A DNA stretch of 64,000 nucleotides. Source: Prorocentrum cordatum. Taxonomy: Eukaryota; Sar; Dinophyceae; Prorocentrales; Prorocentraceae. Of this stretch, positions 1 through 12,189 are shown piece after piece; within the stretch, counting starts at the first letter, position 1; every line of letters begins with the position of its first letter. The position numbers and the translations under genes were made by a program. The notes under the pieces are model-generated. The model searched no databases. It saw only the letters and a list, made by a program, of their open reading frames with translations, and had not been told where the DNA came from. The stretch lies in NCBI GenBank assembly GCA_963575745.1, contig CAUYUJ010015946.1:2501-66500 (forward strand), in the 5' to 3' direction.

Positions 1-13
1 AGTAGTCGTAGTC

Positions 14-73
<60 letters not shown>

Positions 74-102
74 ATCGTAGTCGTGGTCGTAGTTGTAGTC
101 GC

Positions 103-191
<89 letters not shown>

Positions 192-195
192 CTGA
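1..195. repeat. AGT/GTA trinucleotide microsatellite
   Basis: Nearly uninterrupted AGT (GTA) triplets with a few CGT interruptions run from the window edge to about 190. The tract may extend beyond the window. It translates as poly-Val, poly-Ser or poly-Tyr, which is not a gene. Confidence 0.97.
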
Positions 196-2794
196 ATTAG
201 TGGTAGTGGTGGTCATGGTCTTGGTATTGGTAGCGGTAGGAGTTGGCGTGGTAGTGGAAGGGGAAGGCAGAGGGTGGAGGAGGAGGAGGAGGAGGAGGAG
301 GAGGAGGAGGAGGAGGGAGAGGAGGAGAGGGTATCCGGGGAACAAATGAGCCCCACTCAGGATGTGGGGAATCAACTGTTTCCTCCTCCTGGGGGTGCAT
401 TTGGGAAGTGCTTGTGCTTGAAACGTGACCTGCGCCCGGCTGGGGTGTGGCTGCTTCAGACACGCATGTTTCCTACAGCCGCTAGGAGGTGGGACCCTGC
501 TCTTCCAGTGGGTGTGCGGCGCCCTTGGGGATGAGGCTGCAGTTGTATTCCCCCTTTGTCCGACAGAGTGCTGACGCAGAAGGAGCGCCAAGGCAAGACC
601 CACGGTGCCGCGTGAACGCCTCACACCAAACAGCATAGGCGTCCGCCTCCAATCTGTGCCCGACAGACCCCATGCCTCCTCGCGTCGTGGGAAAATCAGA
701 TATCACGACGGACGGTTTTTGCAAATTTGCAAATTTTCTGACCCTGTGGGCCTTCGCCCCTTCGCTGGGCCAGGGGGCAATCAAAAACAACTCGGCGTGA
801 AAAGCCGGTCCAGGGGAATGGGAGGAGACCTCTGGGGGTCGACGTTGTGAAAAGATAACGTCGGGGGTTTGGGATCATTGTGTGCCAGAACTCTTCGGTC
901 GCGACAGACGAGATATGTGGCTACCGATGTTGTTCCAAGTTCTGGTATCAGTCGCGACCAGTTTGCTTTGACACCGGTTGCGACCGATCGGCCGCGATCG
1001 GCCGCGACTGATTTGGATTGTTGATCGGTCGCTACCTCCGAGGCCGAACAACAATTCATACACAATGATTTGGGCCCCTCCGCCCCCAGACCCGTCACTG
1101 CGGATTATTTTTGATGTTTCTGGCCTTCGCTTGGGTGGTCCAGTGTTCTTGTACGTACTTCGTTCTGTTCTGCGACAGCTCTCAGAAATCTACAGTGGTC
1201 CTCTAGGTCTCTTCCCATACGCTTGTAAGTATATCGAAGTCTCTCTAAATGCTGCTGAGTATGAGAAAAAACACTGAACAAGTATTTAGCCGGGTACTTG
1301 ATGCGCCCGCTAAGTGCCCAGCAAGTCTAAGTTGATTCAGCGGCTCTTTGCGAAGTACAAAGCTAAGTTTGCTAAATCCTTAGCTCGGTTTGCGAAGGAC
1401 GTAGTATCTTCCAAGTGCACCTCTAAGTATATTCTTGGCATGCCCCAGATCTATTGCGGAGTCTCTTCGAAGCCAGACCTACGAACATGGAAACCGTAAG
1501 TTGTTCGAATGTTGTTTGCGTTTGCGCCAGTCTTTGACTGCGCAATATGCCATGCTTGGGTTTCGCAATATTCAACATCCAGTCTCAGGAAATTCGTCCT
1601 GCGTGGTATAGGCATGTCGCGTACGTTTGGACGCGACGTGTGATTTTTGTTGTTTGAAATTCGATGTGACGAAGATGTAGATACAGCAATTGCCGCGCCA
1701 TCCCATGACGTTGTCGCGCCATCCCATGACGATGGTGAATATAATGACGCGGGGGGGAGGATAATTGAGATATAACGGGGAGATTGCAACCGAACTGCAT
1801 TGTTATAGCACTGTGGTTCGGCTTACGTGTCGGGTCCATCCCATGTCTCCCATGTTGTTCGCACCGCTTGCCCTTGACAGTGATGAGGGTTCGCCCCTCG
1901 CTAATTTCTGAAAGCGCGACATGGACGATGATGGGATTGCCAACAAGATGCTGTTGGGAGGGGGTGCGATGGGGTGCGTGATGAATGATGCTTGTGAGTC
2001 GTGATGTTGAGAGCGGTAATGATGGAGCTAGGTTGCGCAGAGCTACATGCGTTGCTTACTATGCATGGCGCGTCGTAAGCCGCGACTGCAGCCTGGCTTA
2101 TGATGGGAATGGCTGGCGCTGCAGCGCCGCGAATGCCATGTTGTAGCGGCTTGGCACTCAGACAATTGTGTTTCGGGGTTGTGCGGAAACCAGCCAAATC
2201 GTATCACCGCGCAGTAATTGGACCCGGCGTTTTTTTGGAGGACTGGGGCGACGATGATGATGAGGAGGCAGATAGCGTTGAGTAGGATGACGATGGCGAT
2301 GGCGATGGAGGGGATGCAGGATTGGGCTGGCGATGCGGAGCGCGAGTGGGCTGGGGGAGAGGCAGGGTGGCCTGACGATGAGGAGCGCGAGCGGGCGGCG
2401 AGGGGAACCCACTGCAGCGCGACAGTCTCTGAAACGGGCGCCGCGCCGGGGGCCAAAGAGCCGCACGACAACGCGCGAGGGAATGTAGACGGCGCCACGG
2501 GTTCAAGTTTGTGTGTTACAGGCCACGCGACTTGGCCTAGGGTGCCCCTGTGTCCTTGCTTCTGCGGCCCGTCCTCTGCCGTTGTCACTGGTCGTCCGTC
2601 GCCAAAAAGATCAAAATTCCTTCCTCCAAGGGTTTTGCGTTCTTGCCACCCGTCCTTAATCCACGTTTTGATTGTACCCTTATGCCCAAAGGACGGGGCT
2701 CTGGCTTCTGGTTCTGAGGCCTCCGTCTCCCTGCGCCTCCCTCTCGCCTCCTCCCTTTCGCCTGCTCTTCCTCCCTCCTGCTAGTGCCCGCCCG
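196..2794. other. Intergenic, no gene recognised
   Basis: This holds a short GGA tract (about 277-320), copies of a motif resembling TGCGACCGATCGGCCGCGAT (about 895-1030), degenerate CTAAGT-type repeats (about 1315-1430) and a GAT/GAG-rich stretch (about 2250-2400). Near 730-800 there is a copy, in reverse orientation, of a dispersed sequence whose + form begins GGGACYGGTCTTTC. No open frame shows a recognisable domain or protein-like composition. Confidence 0.6.
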
Positions 2795-3215
2795 CACTCC
2801 GACGCACTCACGCGCACACTCGCTCAGCCTCAGATCGGCTCACCTTCAGGCGCACCCGGACTCATGTACACTCAGACTCACCGAGGCTCAGACTCGTCAG
2901 GCCCAGGCGCACGCACGCTCAGCTGTACTCAGGCACTTCAAGCTCAAAATCATTCACACCCAGACTCGCTGACAGTCAGAAAAAGAAAAGAAACATGAAA
3001 CATAGAGTAAAAACATTCAAGATCATTCACATCAGGGCCCACTCCCACCCAGACTCGCGCAGACTCACTCGCCGGCACCCAGGTTTACTCACACTCAGGC
3101 TCGCGCACACTCATATTCAATCACACCCAGACCCACTCCGCAGACTCACTCGCATTCAGACTCACTCGCAATCACACTCTGACTCACTCACATGCAGACT
3201 CGCTCGCACTCAGGT
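2795..3215. repeat. Degenerate ACTC/CACAC short tandem repeat array
   Basis: Imperfect units of the type CACTCAGACTCGC recur every 10-20 bases. The open frames across it are Thr/His/Ser-rich and are by-products of the repeat. Confidence 0.8.
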
Positions 3216-3575
3216 TCGTGAGGATGTCTCGAGCGATGAGCTCGTTCCAGGACCCCAAAGGGAGCCACCAGGGGTGGGTGCACGGGCCCGTTCGCAGCGA
3301 GACTGTGGGGCTGTCTCAAGGGATTTGCTAGTTGTGGCTTCGTCTGCGGTTAGAGCAGACTGCGAGGAAGTCTCAGCGATGCGCTGGCTCCAGCATCCCA
3401 AGGAGGGGCGCCATGGGTGGTTGCACTCCGTTTCGCGCCCGGATTGCGTGTATGGCTCAGGTGGTTTGCTTGTTGAGGGGTCCCATACTCTTCTGCGATC
3501 AGAGCAGACTTTGAGGATGTCTCGAGCCAGCACCCCCACGGGGAGCGCCATGGGTGGGCATGACAAATTCATTCT
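3216..3575. repeat. Tandem repeat, period about 144-148 bp, 2.5 units
   Basis: AGGATGTCTCGAGC at about 3221 recurs as AGGAAGTCTCAGCG near 3365 and AGGATGTCTCGAGC near 3513. Each is followed by a similar stretch containing GCGCCATGGGTGG or its variant. No coding signal was seen. Confidence 0.75.
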
Positions 3576-4591
3576 TGGTGGTTTTTGACCTGGCCGTCCT
3601 TCTCACAGGCGTCCCCGTTAACGGAGAAGTCTATTTTGCACCGTTCTGCGTCTGCTTGGAGAGTTGAAGGCTTGGAGACTTGAAGACTTTCTGCGTCTCC
3701 GCGTCTTCGGCGGCTTAGTCGTCTCGCCTCGCAGCGATGCCATATGCCGTGTGCGCGCGCTCGGAGTGAACGTTACGGGCCTCTTCTATTTTGTTCACGT
3801 CTTGCATCCAAGGCCCAATATCGAGAGGCTGCGTACCAAGATGATCACGCCTCGCGTTCCGCGGTCTGCGCTGGAGAGCTGCCGTTCTTCTCAGAGGAGA
3901 CGCCGCAATAGCGTCGTCGCCAAGATAACAGCGCCTCGCGCAGCGCGAAGCGCCGAACCGGGTGGCCCAAGCCTCCTGGAGGTCAGAGGTCCCAGGAGGT
4001 CGTCGGAGGCCTGGGTGGTCCACAGGAGGCTCCACAGCGTCCACGGACTTCGGAGGTGGAGGAGCAGGAGGAAGGGGAGGAGGAGGAGGAGGAGGAGGAG
4101 GAGGAGGAGGAGGAGGAGGAGGAGGAGGAGGAGGAGGGAGCAGGAGGAAGGGGAGCAGGAGGAAGGGGAGGGGGATGGGAAGTGGGACGTTGCGAGATCC
4201 GACGTGTGCAGCTGGTTTCGGCCCCGCCGCCGGGCGCCTTCCTCCATTCATGTTGCGCCTCTGGCGACGGGACGCGCCAGGACCACCTGTTTGACGCAGC
4301 TGATCCGCCAATCCCCTTTCTCTATCCTTCTCGTTCGTCCCGATTCGCCTCTCTTCGGATCTGCCCTCTGCCATCGAGAGGCGGGTTCGGGAGGAAGTGC
4401 CGGGAGCTGAACACGGAGATCGTCCAGAACGCCGTGAAGGTCCCCACTCGACTTCCAGCCTCCATGAGCTCTTCTGCCCTTCTCTGTCTCTGCCGCAGCC
4501 TCCTTTGCCTCCGCCTCCGAGGCGTTCTCTGGTCGCCCTTCGTTCCTCGTGGCCTCCCTGGGCCTCCAGGAAGCCCTGGAGGACTCCATTG
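3576..4591. other. Intergenic with GGA microsatellite
   Basis: A GGA tract lies at about 4056-4180. The rest is GC-rich unique-looking sequence. The long frames here become poly-Arg, poly-Glu or poly-Gly across the GGA tract and are not supported as genes. Confidence 0.6.
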
Positions 4592-4744
4592 TCAAGTCGG
4601 GCCTGTCCCTCTACAGGGGGAATACCCAAGAACAGTAAACAAACAGTCTGGGGACGATTTTTGATAATTTTCGATTATTTGTTGGCAATTTTGGTGGCAT
4701 GTCTTATTTGTCGTACAAAATCCGCCTGGCACGCCCGACCTGAC
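4592..4744 (+). mobile_element. MITE-1 copy a
   Basis: A short AT-rich element with terminal inverted repeats: left TCAAGTCGGGCCTGTCC, right end GGCACGCCCGACCTGA. The interior has the family's GGGGACGATTTTTGA block and a CGTACAAAATCCGCCTG block. It encodes nothing. At least seven copies or fragments lie in this window. Confidence 0.85.
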
Positions 4745-5299
4745 TCCAAGGACTTCCACAGACGTCCGAAGTCCTCTGGCGCCTCGGAAACCTCGGTCTG
4801 GGTGTTTTTCGCACGGGTCGGTGTCCAGAAAACGATGTCAGCCAGCGTGGACCCCAAGCAGTGGGTTTCTAGAAGTTGATGTGGTGCAGCCTGTGTGGAG
4901 CAATCTATGTAGTGACAGTGATTTCTAATCGCAGTGAGCTGTCCACTGCACTAATCACCGCACCCACCAACCGGCAACTTGGTTTGCAAACCCATGCGGT
5001 GGCGATTGCGATGAGTACTTCGAGTTGGCTGGTGCATTTCTGCGGCCGCGCTAGCCCGCGTACGCTCGCGCGCGCAGCGGCCAGCTAGTTTGGCACGACC
5101 GACGCGGCCGCGGTGGCGGTGACCAATTGGCACTTCCCAGCGGGCACTGCAGCGCAAGTCGGCGACTTGGGCGGGCGCGTATCATAGTGACGTCGGCAAC
5201 GGTCGACGCGATGATGATGGTAGCGATGCTGGCGATGATGGTGACCGCCGATGCTGATCACGCCGACGACGGTGGCGGCGTACTCGCGTCGGTGATGAA
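4745..5299. other. Intergenic, no gene recognised
   Basis: GC-rich sequence with a short GTGGTGCAGCC-like patch near 4878 that resembles the array at 6150-6545. A GATGATGG patch lies near 5210. No gene was seen. Confidence 0.55.
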
Positions 5300-5950
5300 G
5301 GTTTTTTGAGGGAGTTCGACATGCGCGCGCGGCCGACGCGCGAGCGTGGCCCGCGTGGTATTATTTGAAAACGGATCGTGCCCCCCCCAGCACGCGCACA
5401 GGGGCGTTCGAATGATTTGGACGTGCGGCGCGAGGGGCCCGTTTGGCCGAACTTAATGATTTTTGTTGAGAGACTGTTGGTCGTCTTACGAATTCGCAGG
5501 AGCGCGAACGCAGGCATTTTTGAAAACTGGTGTTGCAAAGACATTTGTTTTTACTTTTGTGACCAGGGCATTTGGTTTTGAAAACCATACGGACCGTAGC
5601 GCCAGCTGCTTGAAGGATTCTGGCATGCGCGCCCGGCGACATGCTCGTGTGAGTTTCGCCCCGCTTGTTGCATACGGTTCTTGCCGCAGCATGCGCGCAA
5701 GGGCGTTCGAGCGATTCCAAAATGCGCGCGCCAGGGGCCAGTTGGAATGCAAAATATGATTTGTTTTGGAAAACCGATGGCATGTCTGAAGAATTCGCGA
5801 GACGCCGGGCGCATCTCTACAATAAACAACAACGTGTAGCGAGGTCATGTGCGTACGGAGTCCGTACGACGTTTAAGATTTTTGAAGGAGTCCGTCGTGC
5901 GCGCGCGACGACTCGCGCGTGAACGCTCGTTTTTTGTTGTACAAAGAACG
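5300..5950. repeat. Degenerate GCGCGC/TTTTGAAAAC tandem repeats
   Basis: Blocks such as TTGAAAAC followed by GCGTTCGA and GCATGCGCGC recur several times with irregular spacing (for example near 5365, 5575, 5690 and 5765). It appears to be an old, decayed tandem array. No protein-like frame was found. Confidence 0.6.
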
Positions 5951-6149
5951 CGAACACAGATGGTGTTGATAAACGAGTGCGCGCGCACAGTTTTTGTGGC
6001 AGAGGATGAGGGTGGGGGGGGGGCTATACCGGCCTGCCAAGATTGGTACGATTTCATTTCCAGGATGCACGATGGAACAACATTATATGTAATTTGAGAT
6101 ACGAAAGCGGGTGCCGTTGAGTCCGGGGCGTGGGAGGTAGATCGTATTC

Positions 6150-6545
6150 TTCAAGAAGAAAAACCAAATTGGTGCAACCGATGTTGTGAAATCTATGTGG
6201 TGCTATATTTGTGGAGCCACCGTTGAGAAGCAATCTGTATGATGCCATACACGTTGTGCAACGCATGTCGCGCAATATATGGTGTGCAATATGTGATGCA
6301 AAATGCATGTGGATATATATGTATGTGGTGCGAACTACGTGATGCAATTATTGTATAACACTTGACGTTGTGCAAGACCAGTGGTGCGAGCTAACTTTCG
6401 CAACTTATGTGGGTCATCTACGCGGTGCAATCTAGTTCGGTGCAATATGGGCGCGGCGCATTCTATGTGGGGCAGTCTTTGCGGTGCAACATATGTTGTG
6501 CAATCTATGTCGTGTAACCTCTGTGGCGCAGTATCTGTGGCACCC
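6150..6545. repeat. Degenerate GTGGTGCAATCTATGT-type repeat array
   Basis: Units of about 17-20 bases built on GTGCAATCTATGTGGTGC recur with substitutions. They are similar in style to the inverted arrays near 40.4-41.4 kb, although the sequences differ. Confidence 0.65.
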
Positions 6546-7289
6546 GGGCCGGAGGCGGAGGCGGGGCGGCGAGGCCTTGTGGCGACGGAGACGACATGGC
6601 CGCCTGACCGACCCCCAGGCGCAGACGAGGGGCGGCGAAGAGGCGGCGACGGGGCGGCGGCGGCACCCATTTGGCCGCCAGACCGACCCCCACGCCCAGT
6701 TCCTCAGACGACAGGCAAGAAGCCCTAAGTGCAAGCACTGTCTGGGGAACCTGGGATGGAAAGCTGGTCCCGGGGAGCTGGACCAGCTGCCCGAGCATAT
6801 CAAGTGTTCGGAGCGTTGGGACGCCAGCCCGAGACCTTTCCCCCGAGGTTCAGACCGCGCTGAAGCTCTCCCAGGAGGATCAGGCGACCATCACGGCGCT
6901 CAAGAAGGACTCGGAGGGTGGTTAGGAGTGATGAAGGGGGCGGCAGGCCTGGGGGAGGGTGGGGAAAGGATCGGGGTGGAGAAGGGAAGAGGGGGGCGGG
7001 GGGGACGAGGAAGTGCGGGGGCAGTGCGGAGGAAGGGCGCGAAGGAGGAGGAAGAAGAGATGAAGTGAGGAGGGGGAGTGCCGATGGAGGAGATCTTCCT
7101 CCTCCTCGCTCGTGTAGAAGAAGGAGGGCTGGAGCACTGGGGAGGGCAAACGTATGCAGACAATTATCCAGCTGCCTGCGGCAAGTCCTGCCACCTTTCC
7201 AACCAAACATTCTTGGCAGCGTTTGTTCGGGGGGGCACGGGAGGACGTGTGTCAAGACACCTCGCGTCTCCAAGCTTGAAATAGCCGCG
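6546..7289. other. Intergenic, no gene recognised
   Basis: GC-rich up to about 6720, then a mixed stretch to 6920 whose + frame ends in an amphipathic-looking run (LSPEVQTALKLSQEDQ). This could be an old gene scrap but is too short to name. From 6920 it is purine-rich. Confidence 0.45.
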
Positions 7290-8015
<726 letters not shown>

Positions 8016-8229
8016 ATCATGATGAGGAAGAGGAGGAGGACGAGGAGGAGGAGCAGCAGCAGCAGGAGAAGGAGGAAGAGGAAATCCATCACCTGTGTCA
8101 TTACCTAACAGCGAAGACTGATAGGTTTCTAGTTGACTCAAAAGAGCTCACAGATCACTCCACAGGGGGGTCCGGGCAGGTGTTGGGGAGTTGCCGGGCG
8201 GCAGGGTGCCGGGCTCGTTTTTCACCAAC

Positions 8230-8725
8230 AGTCACACACTTCGTGCTCTTCGACTTCCCAGAACTCCATTCCCAGGCCACATTCTGAATACCCGGATGCA
8301 ACAGTCACACACTTCGTGCTCTTCGAGATCCCAGAACGCCATTCCCGGGCCACATTTAGAATAACCGGATGCAACAGTCACACACTTCGTGCTCTTCGAG
8401 TTCCCAGAACTCCATTCCCGGGCCACATTTTGGATGCCCGGATGCAACAGTCACACACTTCGTGCTCTTCGAGTTCCCAGAACTCCATTCCCGGGCCACA
8501 TTTTGGATGCCCGGAGCCAACTGTAGGCCACTTCGTGCTCTTCGAGTTCCCAGAACTCCATTCCCGGGCCACATTTTGAATGCCCGGAGCCAACTGTAGG
8601 CCACTTCGTGCTCTTCGAGTTCCCAGAACTCCATTCCCGGGCCACATTTTGAATGCCCGTAGCCAACTGTAGGCAACTTCGTGCTCTTCGACTTCCCAGA
8701 ACTCCCATTCCTGGGCCACATTTTC
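8230..8725 (+). repeat. 73-bp minisatellite, about 7 units
   Basis: Units contain CCATTCCCGGGCCACA, then GAATGCCCGGAGCCAACTGT, then CTTCGTGCTCTTCGA. Early units carry GATGCAACAGTCACACACTT in place of GGAGCCAACTGTAGGCCACTT, so two unit types coexist. Because 73 is not a multiple of 3, the open minus frames rotate between units and are not genes. Confidence 0.93.
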
Positions 8726-8739
8726 AGCAGGGGCAAGAG

Positions 8740-9515
8740 CACGACGAGGAGGAGGACGAGCAAGACCAGGAGGACGAGGACGAGCAGGAGCAGGACGAGG
8801 AGCAGGAGGAGCAGGAGAAGAAGGACGAGCAGGAGGAGGAGGAGGACGAGCAGGAGGAGGAGGACGACCAGGAGGAGGAGGACGACCAGGAAGAGGAGGA
8901 GGAGGAGGAGGAGGAGGAGGGGAGGGGGAGGAATACCAGGAGGAGGAGGAGGAGGAGGAGGAGGAGGAGGAGGAGGAGGAGGAGGAAGAGGAGGAGGAGG
9001 AGGAGGAGGACGAGGACGAGGAGGAGGAGGAGGAGGGGGGGGGGAGAGTACCAGGAGGAGGAGAACGAGGACCACCAGGAGGAGGAGGAGGAGGAGGAGG
9101 AGGAGGAGGAGGAGGAGGAGGAGAGAACAGGAGGAGGAGGGACGAGCAAGACGAGGAGGACGAGAACGAGGACGACCAGGAAGAGGAGGATGAGGAGGAG
9201 GAGGGGAGGGGGAGGACTACAGGAGGAGGAGGAGGAGGAGGAGGGAGGAGGAGGAAGAGGAGGAGGAGGACGAGGAGGAGGAGGAGGAGGAGGACGAGGA
9301 GGAGGAGGGGGGGGGAGAGCACCAGGAGGAGGAGAACGAGGACCACCAGGAGGAGGAGGAGGAGGAGGAGGAGGAGGAGGAGGAGGAGGAGGAGGAGAGA
9401 GCACCAGGAGGAGGAGGACGAGCAAGACGAGGAGGACGAGAACGAGGACGAGCAGGAGGAAGAGGAGGAGGAGGAGGAGGAGGAGGAGCAGGAGAAAGAG
9501 CAGGAGGAGGAGGAG
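8740..9515. repeat. GAG/GGA homopurine tract inside TIR element copy 1
   Basis: Almost pure GGA/GAG/GAC triplets for about 780 bp. In the other two copies of the element the same position holds a GAGGCT/GCAGGCT repeat. This interior slot therefore expands with different simple sequences. Confidence 0.93.
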
Positions 9516-9676
9516 GCAGGCTGAGGCTGAGGCTGTGACTGCGACTGCCGTTGCCGCTGCGACTGTCATCGCGAATGCTACTACGACTGCGAGAACAGCA
9601 GAATTCGACAACTGGATTTTCGTCTGAATCTTAAGGGGAATGCTTTCAGATATGCTTCTACACATCGCTGTTAGGT

Positions 9677-10451
9677 TGCTTTGCCGGGATAATTATTTTT
9701 ACTCATATTGAGGCCCTCTTGGGCCATCATGGGGTCCTCCTGGACCGTCTTGGGACCATCTTGGAAGCTTCTTAGGCCGTCTTGAGGCCGTATTGCGGGC
9801 GTTCTGTGCCGTCCTGAGCTGCCTGACGCCCGAGAAGGCGAGAATGCGACGATCCAACAAGAATCATGTGGAAGATCAGTGCGCAGAGTTTTTGTGGCTT
9901 CCTGGGGCCCTACTGGAGTCCCTCCTCCGTCCTGGGGGGGCACCTTGGGGGAAGCTTGGCGGCAGCGGTTGCCTGTCTCGGCCGTCTTTGAGGCTCGGAA
10001 GCGCGGGCCGCCCTGCCTTCTCCAAGGGATCGTGGCCTCGGGAACGCGGCCCCCTTGGCTTTCTAGCAGGGATCGTGGCCGCGGGAGGGAGGGCGGTGCA
10101 CGCAACATTCTGCAACACGCCGGGGTGGAGGGGCTTCTCAGAAGACTCGGAGGTGGATAGACCTCCTACCCTGACACGTCGATTAAGGAAGTGGCCGTTT
10201 TCGGCTCGCGAGAGGGCGTCGCGGCCGTCATGCTTGCGGGTCTAGGTCCGTCGATTTCGGTCCCAGGCCGTTTTCACGAAGAGGAGGTTTACTAAAGGGA
10301 CGTTTGTCCACCGCCGAAAGGCTGCTCAGAAGCCGGGCGAAGGCTGGCAAACCCGTGGCTGCCAAAACGGTCTTCCCGGAAGGAAAAATAACAAACATCC
10401 CAGAAGAAAGCTCAGCGCACTAGTATTCTACCACGCCTCAATGTGTCAGGA
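9677..10451. other. Intergenic, no gene recognised
   Basis: Starts with degenerate CTTGGGCC/ATCTTGG repeats (about 9700-9790) that resemble those at 54.2-54.5 kb. The remainder is GC-rich with no protein-like frame. Confidence 0.55.
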
Positions 10452-10612
10452 GGGAAAAACACACACAGACACAATGAATCGTCGATTCCCAAGAAAACAT
10501 GAAAAAATGGAAGTGGGGGGGAAGACAGAAATCCAGAAACCATGGGAAAATATCGGGGCATCCCGTTATTTGTGTGTAGGTATTTATTTGTGTGTCCTTG
10601 GGTCCCCTTCAA
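10452..10612 (+). mobile_element. MITE-2 copy a
   Basis: It begins AAAAACACACACAGACACAA, contains ATCGTCGATTCCC and GGGGGGAAGACAGAAATCCAG, and ends TTATTTGTGTGTCC followed by a GGG/CCCC run. The AC-rich left end and GT-rich right end form an imperfect inverted repeat. It is non-coding and has five copies in the window. Confidence 0.8.
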
Positions 10613-10979
10613 TGTGACATAGGGGGCACGGTACGGTGGCGGCAAGGACGGGCGGGCACATGGGCAGAGGGGGATCCGAGCGGGGCAGCACGATATTTGC
10701 CCGAGCTGCACCGCACTCAGCGAATGTTATCGGAAGCTGGAACATATACATTACCAGTGGCGGGTTGTTTTTTCAATCCCACGACATTTTGAGGGTCGGG
10801 AACGACGTCGGGGTGGTGTGGTGTATATTTTTCCCCCGTTTTCCAAGGGAAGCAACGCACAATGTATACACCAGGATCCCGTATACACCAAGATCCGCGT
10901 TCCTGTGCGAATTTCAGCGCAGGGTCGGAAAAAGCGTCGGTGTATAGAGTTCGTTTCCCTACGTTACACAAGAGAAAAA
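10613..10979. other. Intergenic, no gene recognised
   Basis: Mixed-composition sequence with a small internal duplication of GTATACACCAGGATCC and GTATACACCAAGATCC near 10863-10890. No gene was seen. Confidence 0.5.
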
Positions 10980-11164
10980 CCCCAATCAATGGATGAATGG
11001 ATGGCTTGTCCGGGACCCGGGAACCCGGAACCCACCGAAATCAGCCCGCAACCAACAACCAGGAACCCGCGCAGCCCGGAGCCGGGAACCCCAGCCACCA
11101 CAATCGGCGGGACATGTTCGCCAAATTTTTCAGTTTCCGCTTTCAGTGCAAGCACTGATTGGGG
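10980..11164 (+). mobile_element. MITE-5 copy a
   Basis: The ends are CCCCAATCAATGGATG and GCACTGATTGGGG, an imperfect inverted repeat. The interior has variable GGAACCC/GGGAACC repeats and a conserved TTCGCCAAATTTTTCAGT block shared with copy b at 17691. Confidence 0.75.
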
Positions 11165-12189
11165 AACAAAGTTGGGCCGGCTTGGTTTGTACTTAGCTAC
11201 CTGTAGCCGAAGGATGCACGAGAGGAGACGTGGTCTTCGATCTGCATGCGTCTAGTCGAGCGGAGATGCATCACCGAACGTCCAGCGACAATGGAGAAAA
11301 GGAGGCGCATGCAAGAGTGATCGAATCGAGGTCGACATATTCTACATCAACTACGGTGGGGGCGGTCGTTCGTTGCCCAGGTGGCTTCAGACCCTGGAGC
11401 ATTCCTTACCTATTGAGGGCGGTGGTGATAGCCATTGCCAATCCACGGTTGGAGTTCCACCGGCTTCCAGACCCTGGATTCCCGATCCAACGGTTCTTAT
11501 CCAATGCCCTTGCCGTATCAGAGCTCGAGGGGTGACGACGGAGTGCCCCCCCAGGAATTCGGTTTCCTCTTTGCTTCGTTTCGCGTGCGCGTGGCGGGGC
11601 ATCAGTTGCGCGAAGTCGGCGATGTGCAATCGCAGCTGGGGCCCATGTTTTCCAAAGTCGCGAGTGGGACGCGGGGCTTCCCCCCCTGTCCCTCTCCCCC
11701 TCCTTCCCCCACCTGTCGCGTGGTTCTTGTTAGCATGTATCATGTTAGCAGTTGTTATTGGTTTTGTCGTGTGTGTGTGTGTGTGTTCTCGCTTTGGGTC
11801 CGATCAGCTTGGGGACCTGGGGCAGCCTTGTACCACTGCTAACCTCACGCCCAAGAGGCGCGAGATTCTCGATCGTTTGTACAGGGGCTTGAGGCCGAAG
11901 GAGTATATTGCTTTGTGACGCTTCGCGTCTGTTCCGATTCCGATTCCGATTCCCCCACCTGTCCTTTCCCGGCTGACCCCCGTGAGTGTCGCTGTCGATC
12001 CCCTAGTGGGCGAATCTATACATCATGACATATCTATATTTCATGGTCTATGTATGTATTTCTATATATATATATACATATACATCATGACATACATATA
12101 ACATCAAGACGTGGGCCCCCGGAAGACTCGACCCATTCCCCGGGACAAGTCTTTCATTCCAGGTCGTTTGTCACGGCCCCGGGGGCAGG
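11165..12189. other. Intergenic, no gene recognised
   Basis: It contains a short duplication (GTGGCTTCAGACCCTGGA near 11380 and CGGCTTCCAGACCCTGGA near 11460), a GT run near 11770 and an AT-rich TATATA/CATCATGACATA patch at about 12005-12105. No gene was recognised. Confidence 0.5.

Larger units (their letters stand above)
8103..9676 (+). mobile_element. Non-autonomous TIR element with 73-bp minisatellite, copy 1
   Basis: It starts ACCTAACAGCGAAG and ends CGCTGTTAGGT, an 11-bp perfect terminal inverted repeat. Next to the left end is a conserved block (TGATAGGTTTCTAG, then CTCCACAGGGGGGTC). The right end carries a conserved stretch of about 150 bp starting GACTGCCGTTGCCGCTGCGA and containing TCTTAAGGGGAATGCTT. 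Between them are a 73-bp minisatellite (about 8230-8725) and, only in this copy, a GAG/GGA tract (about 8740-9515). It has no transposase ORF. Copies 2 and 3 are at 49801 and 51692. Confidence 0.9.

Noticed and set aside
6671-6925. Fragment LSPEVQTALKLSQEDQ as a host gene exon
   Set aside because: Too short and isolated, without splice context or a recognisable family.
8356-9665. Long + and - strand ORFs rich in Ser, Pro, Leu or Arg with repeated WELEEHE peptides
   Set aside because: They come from the 73-bp minisatellite and the GGA tract. The 73-bp period rotates frames, so conserved peptide repeats only reflect DNA repetition.
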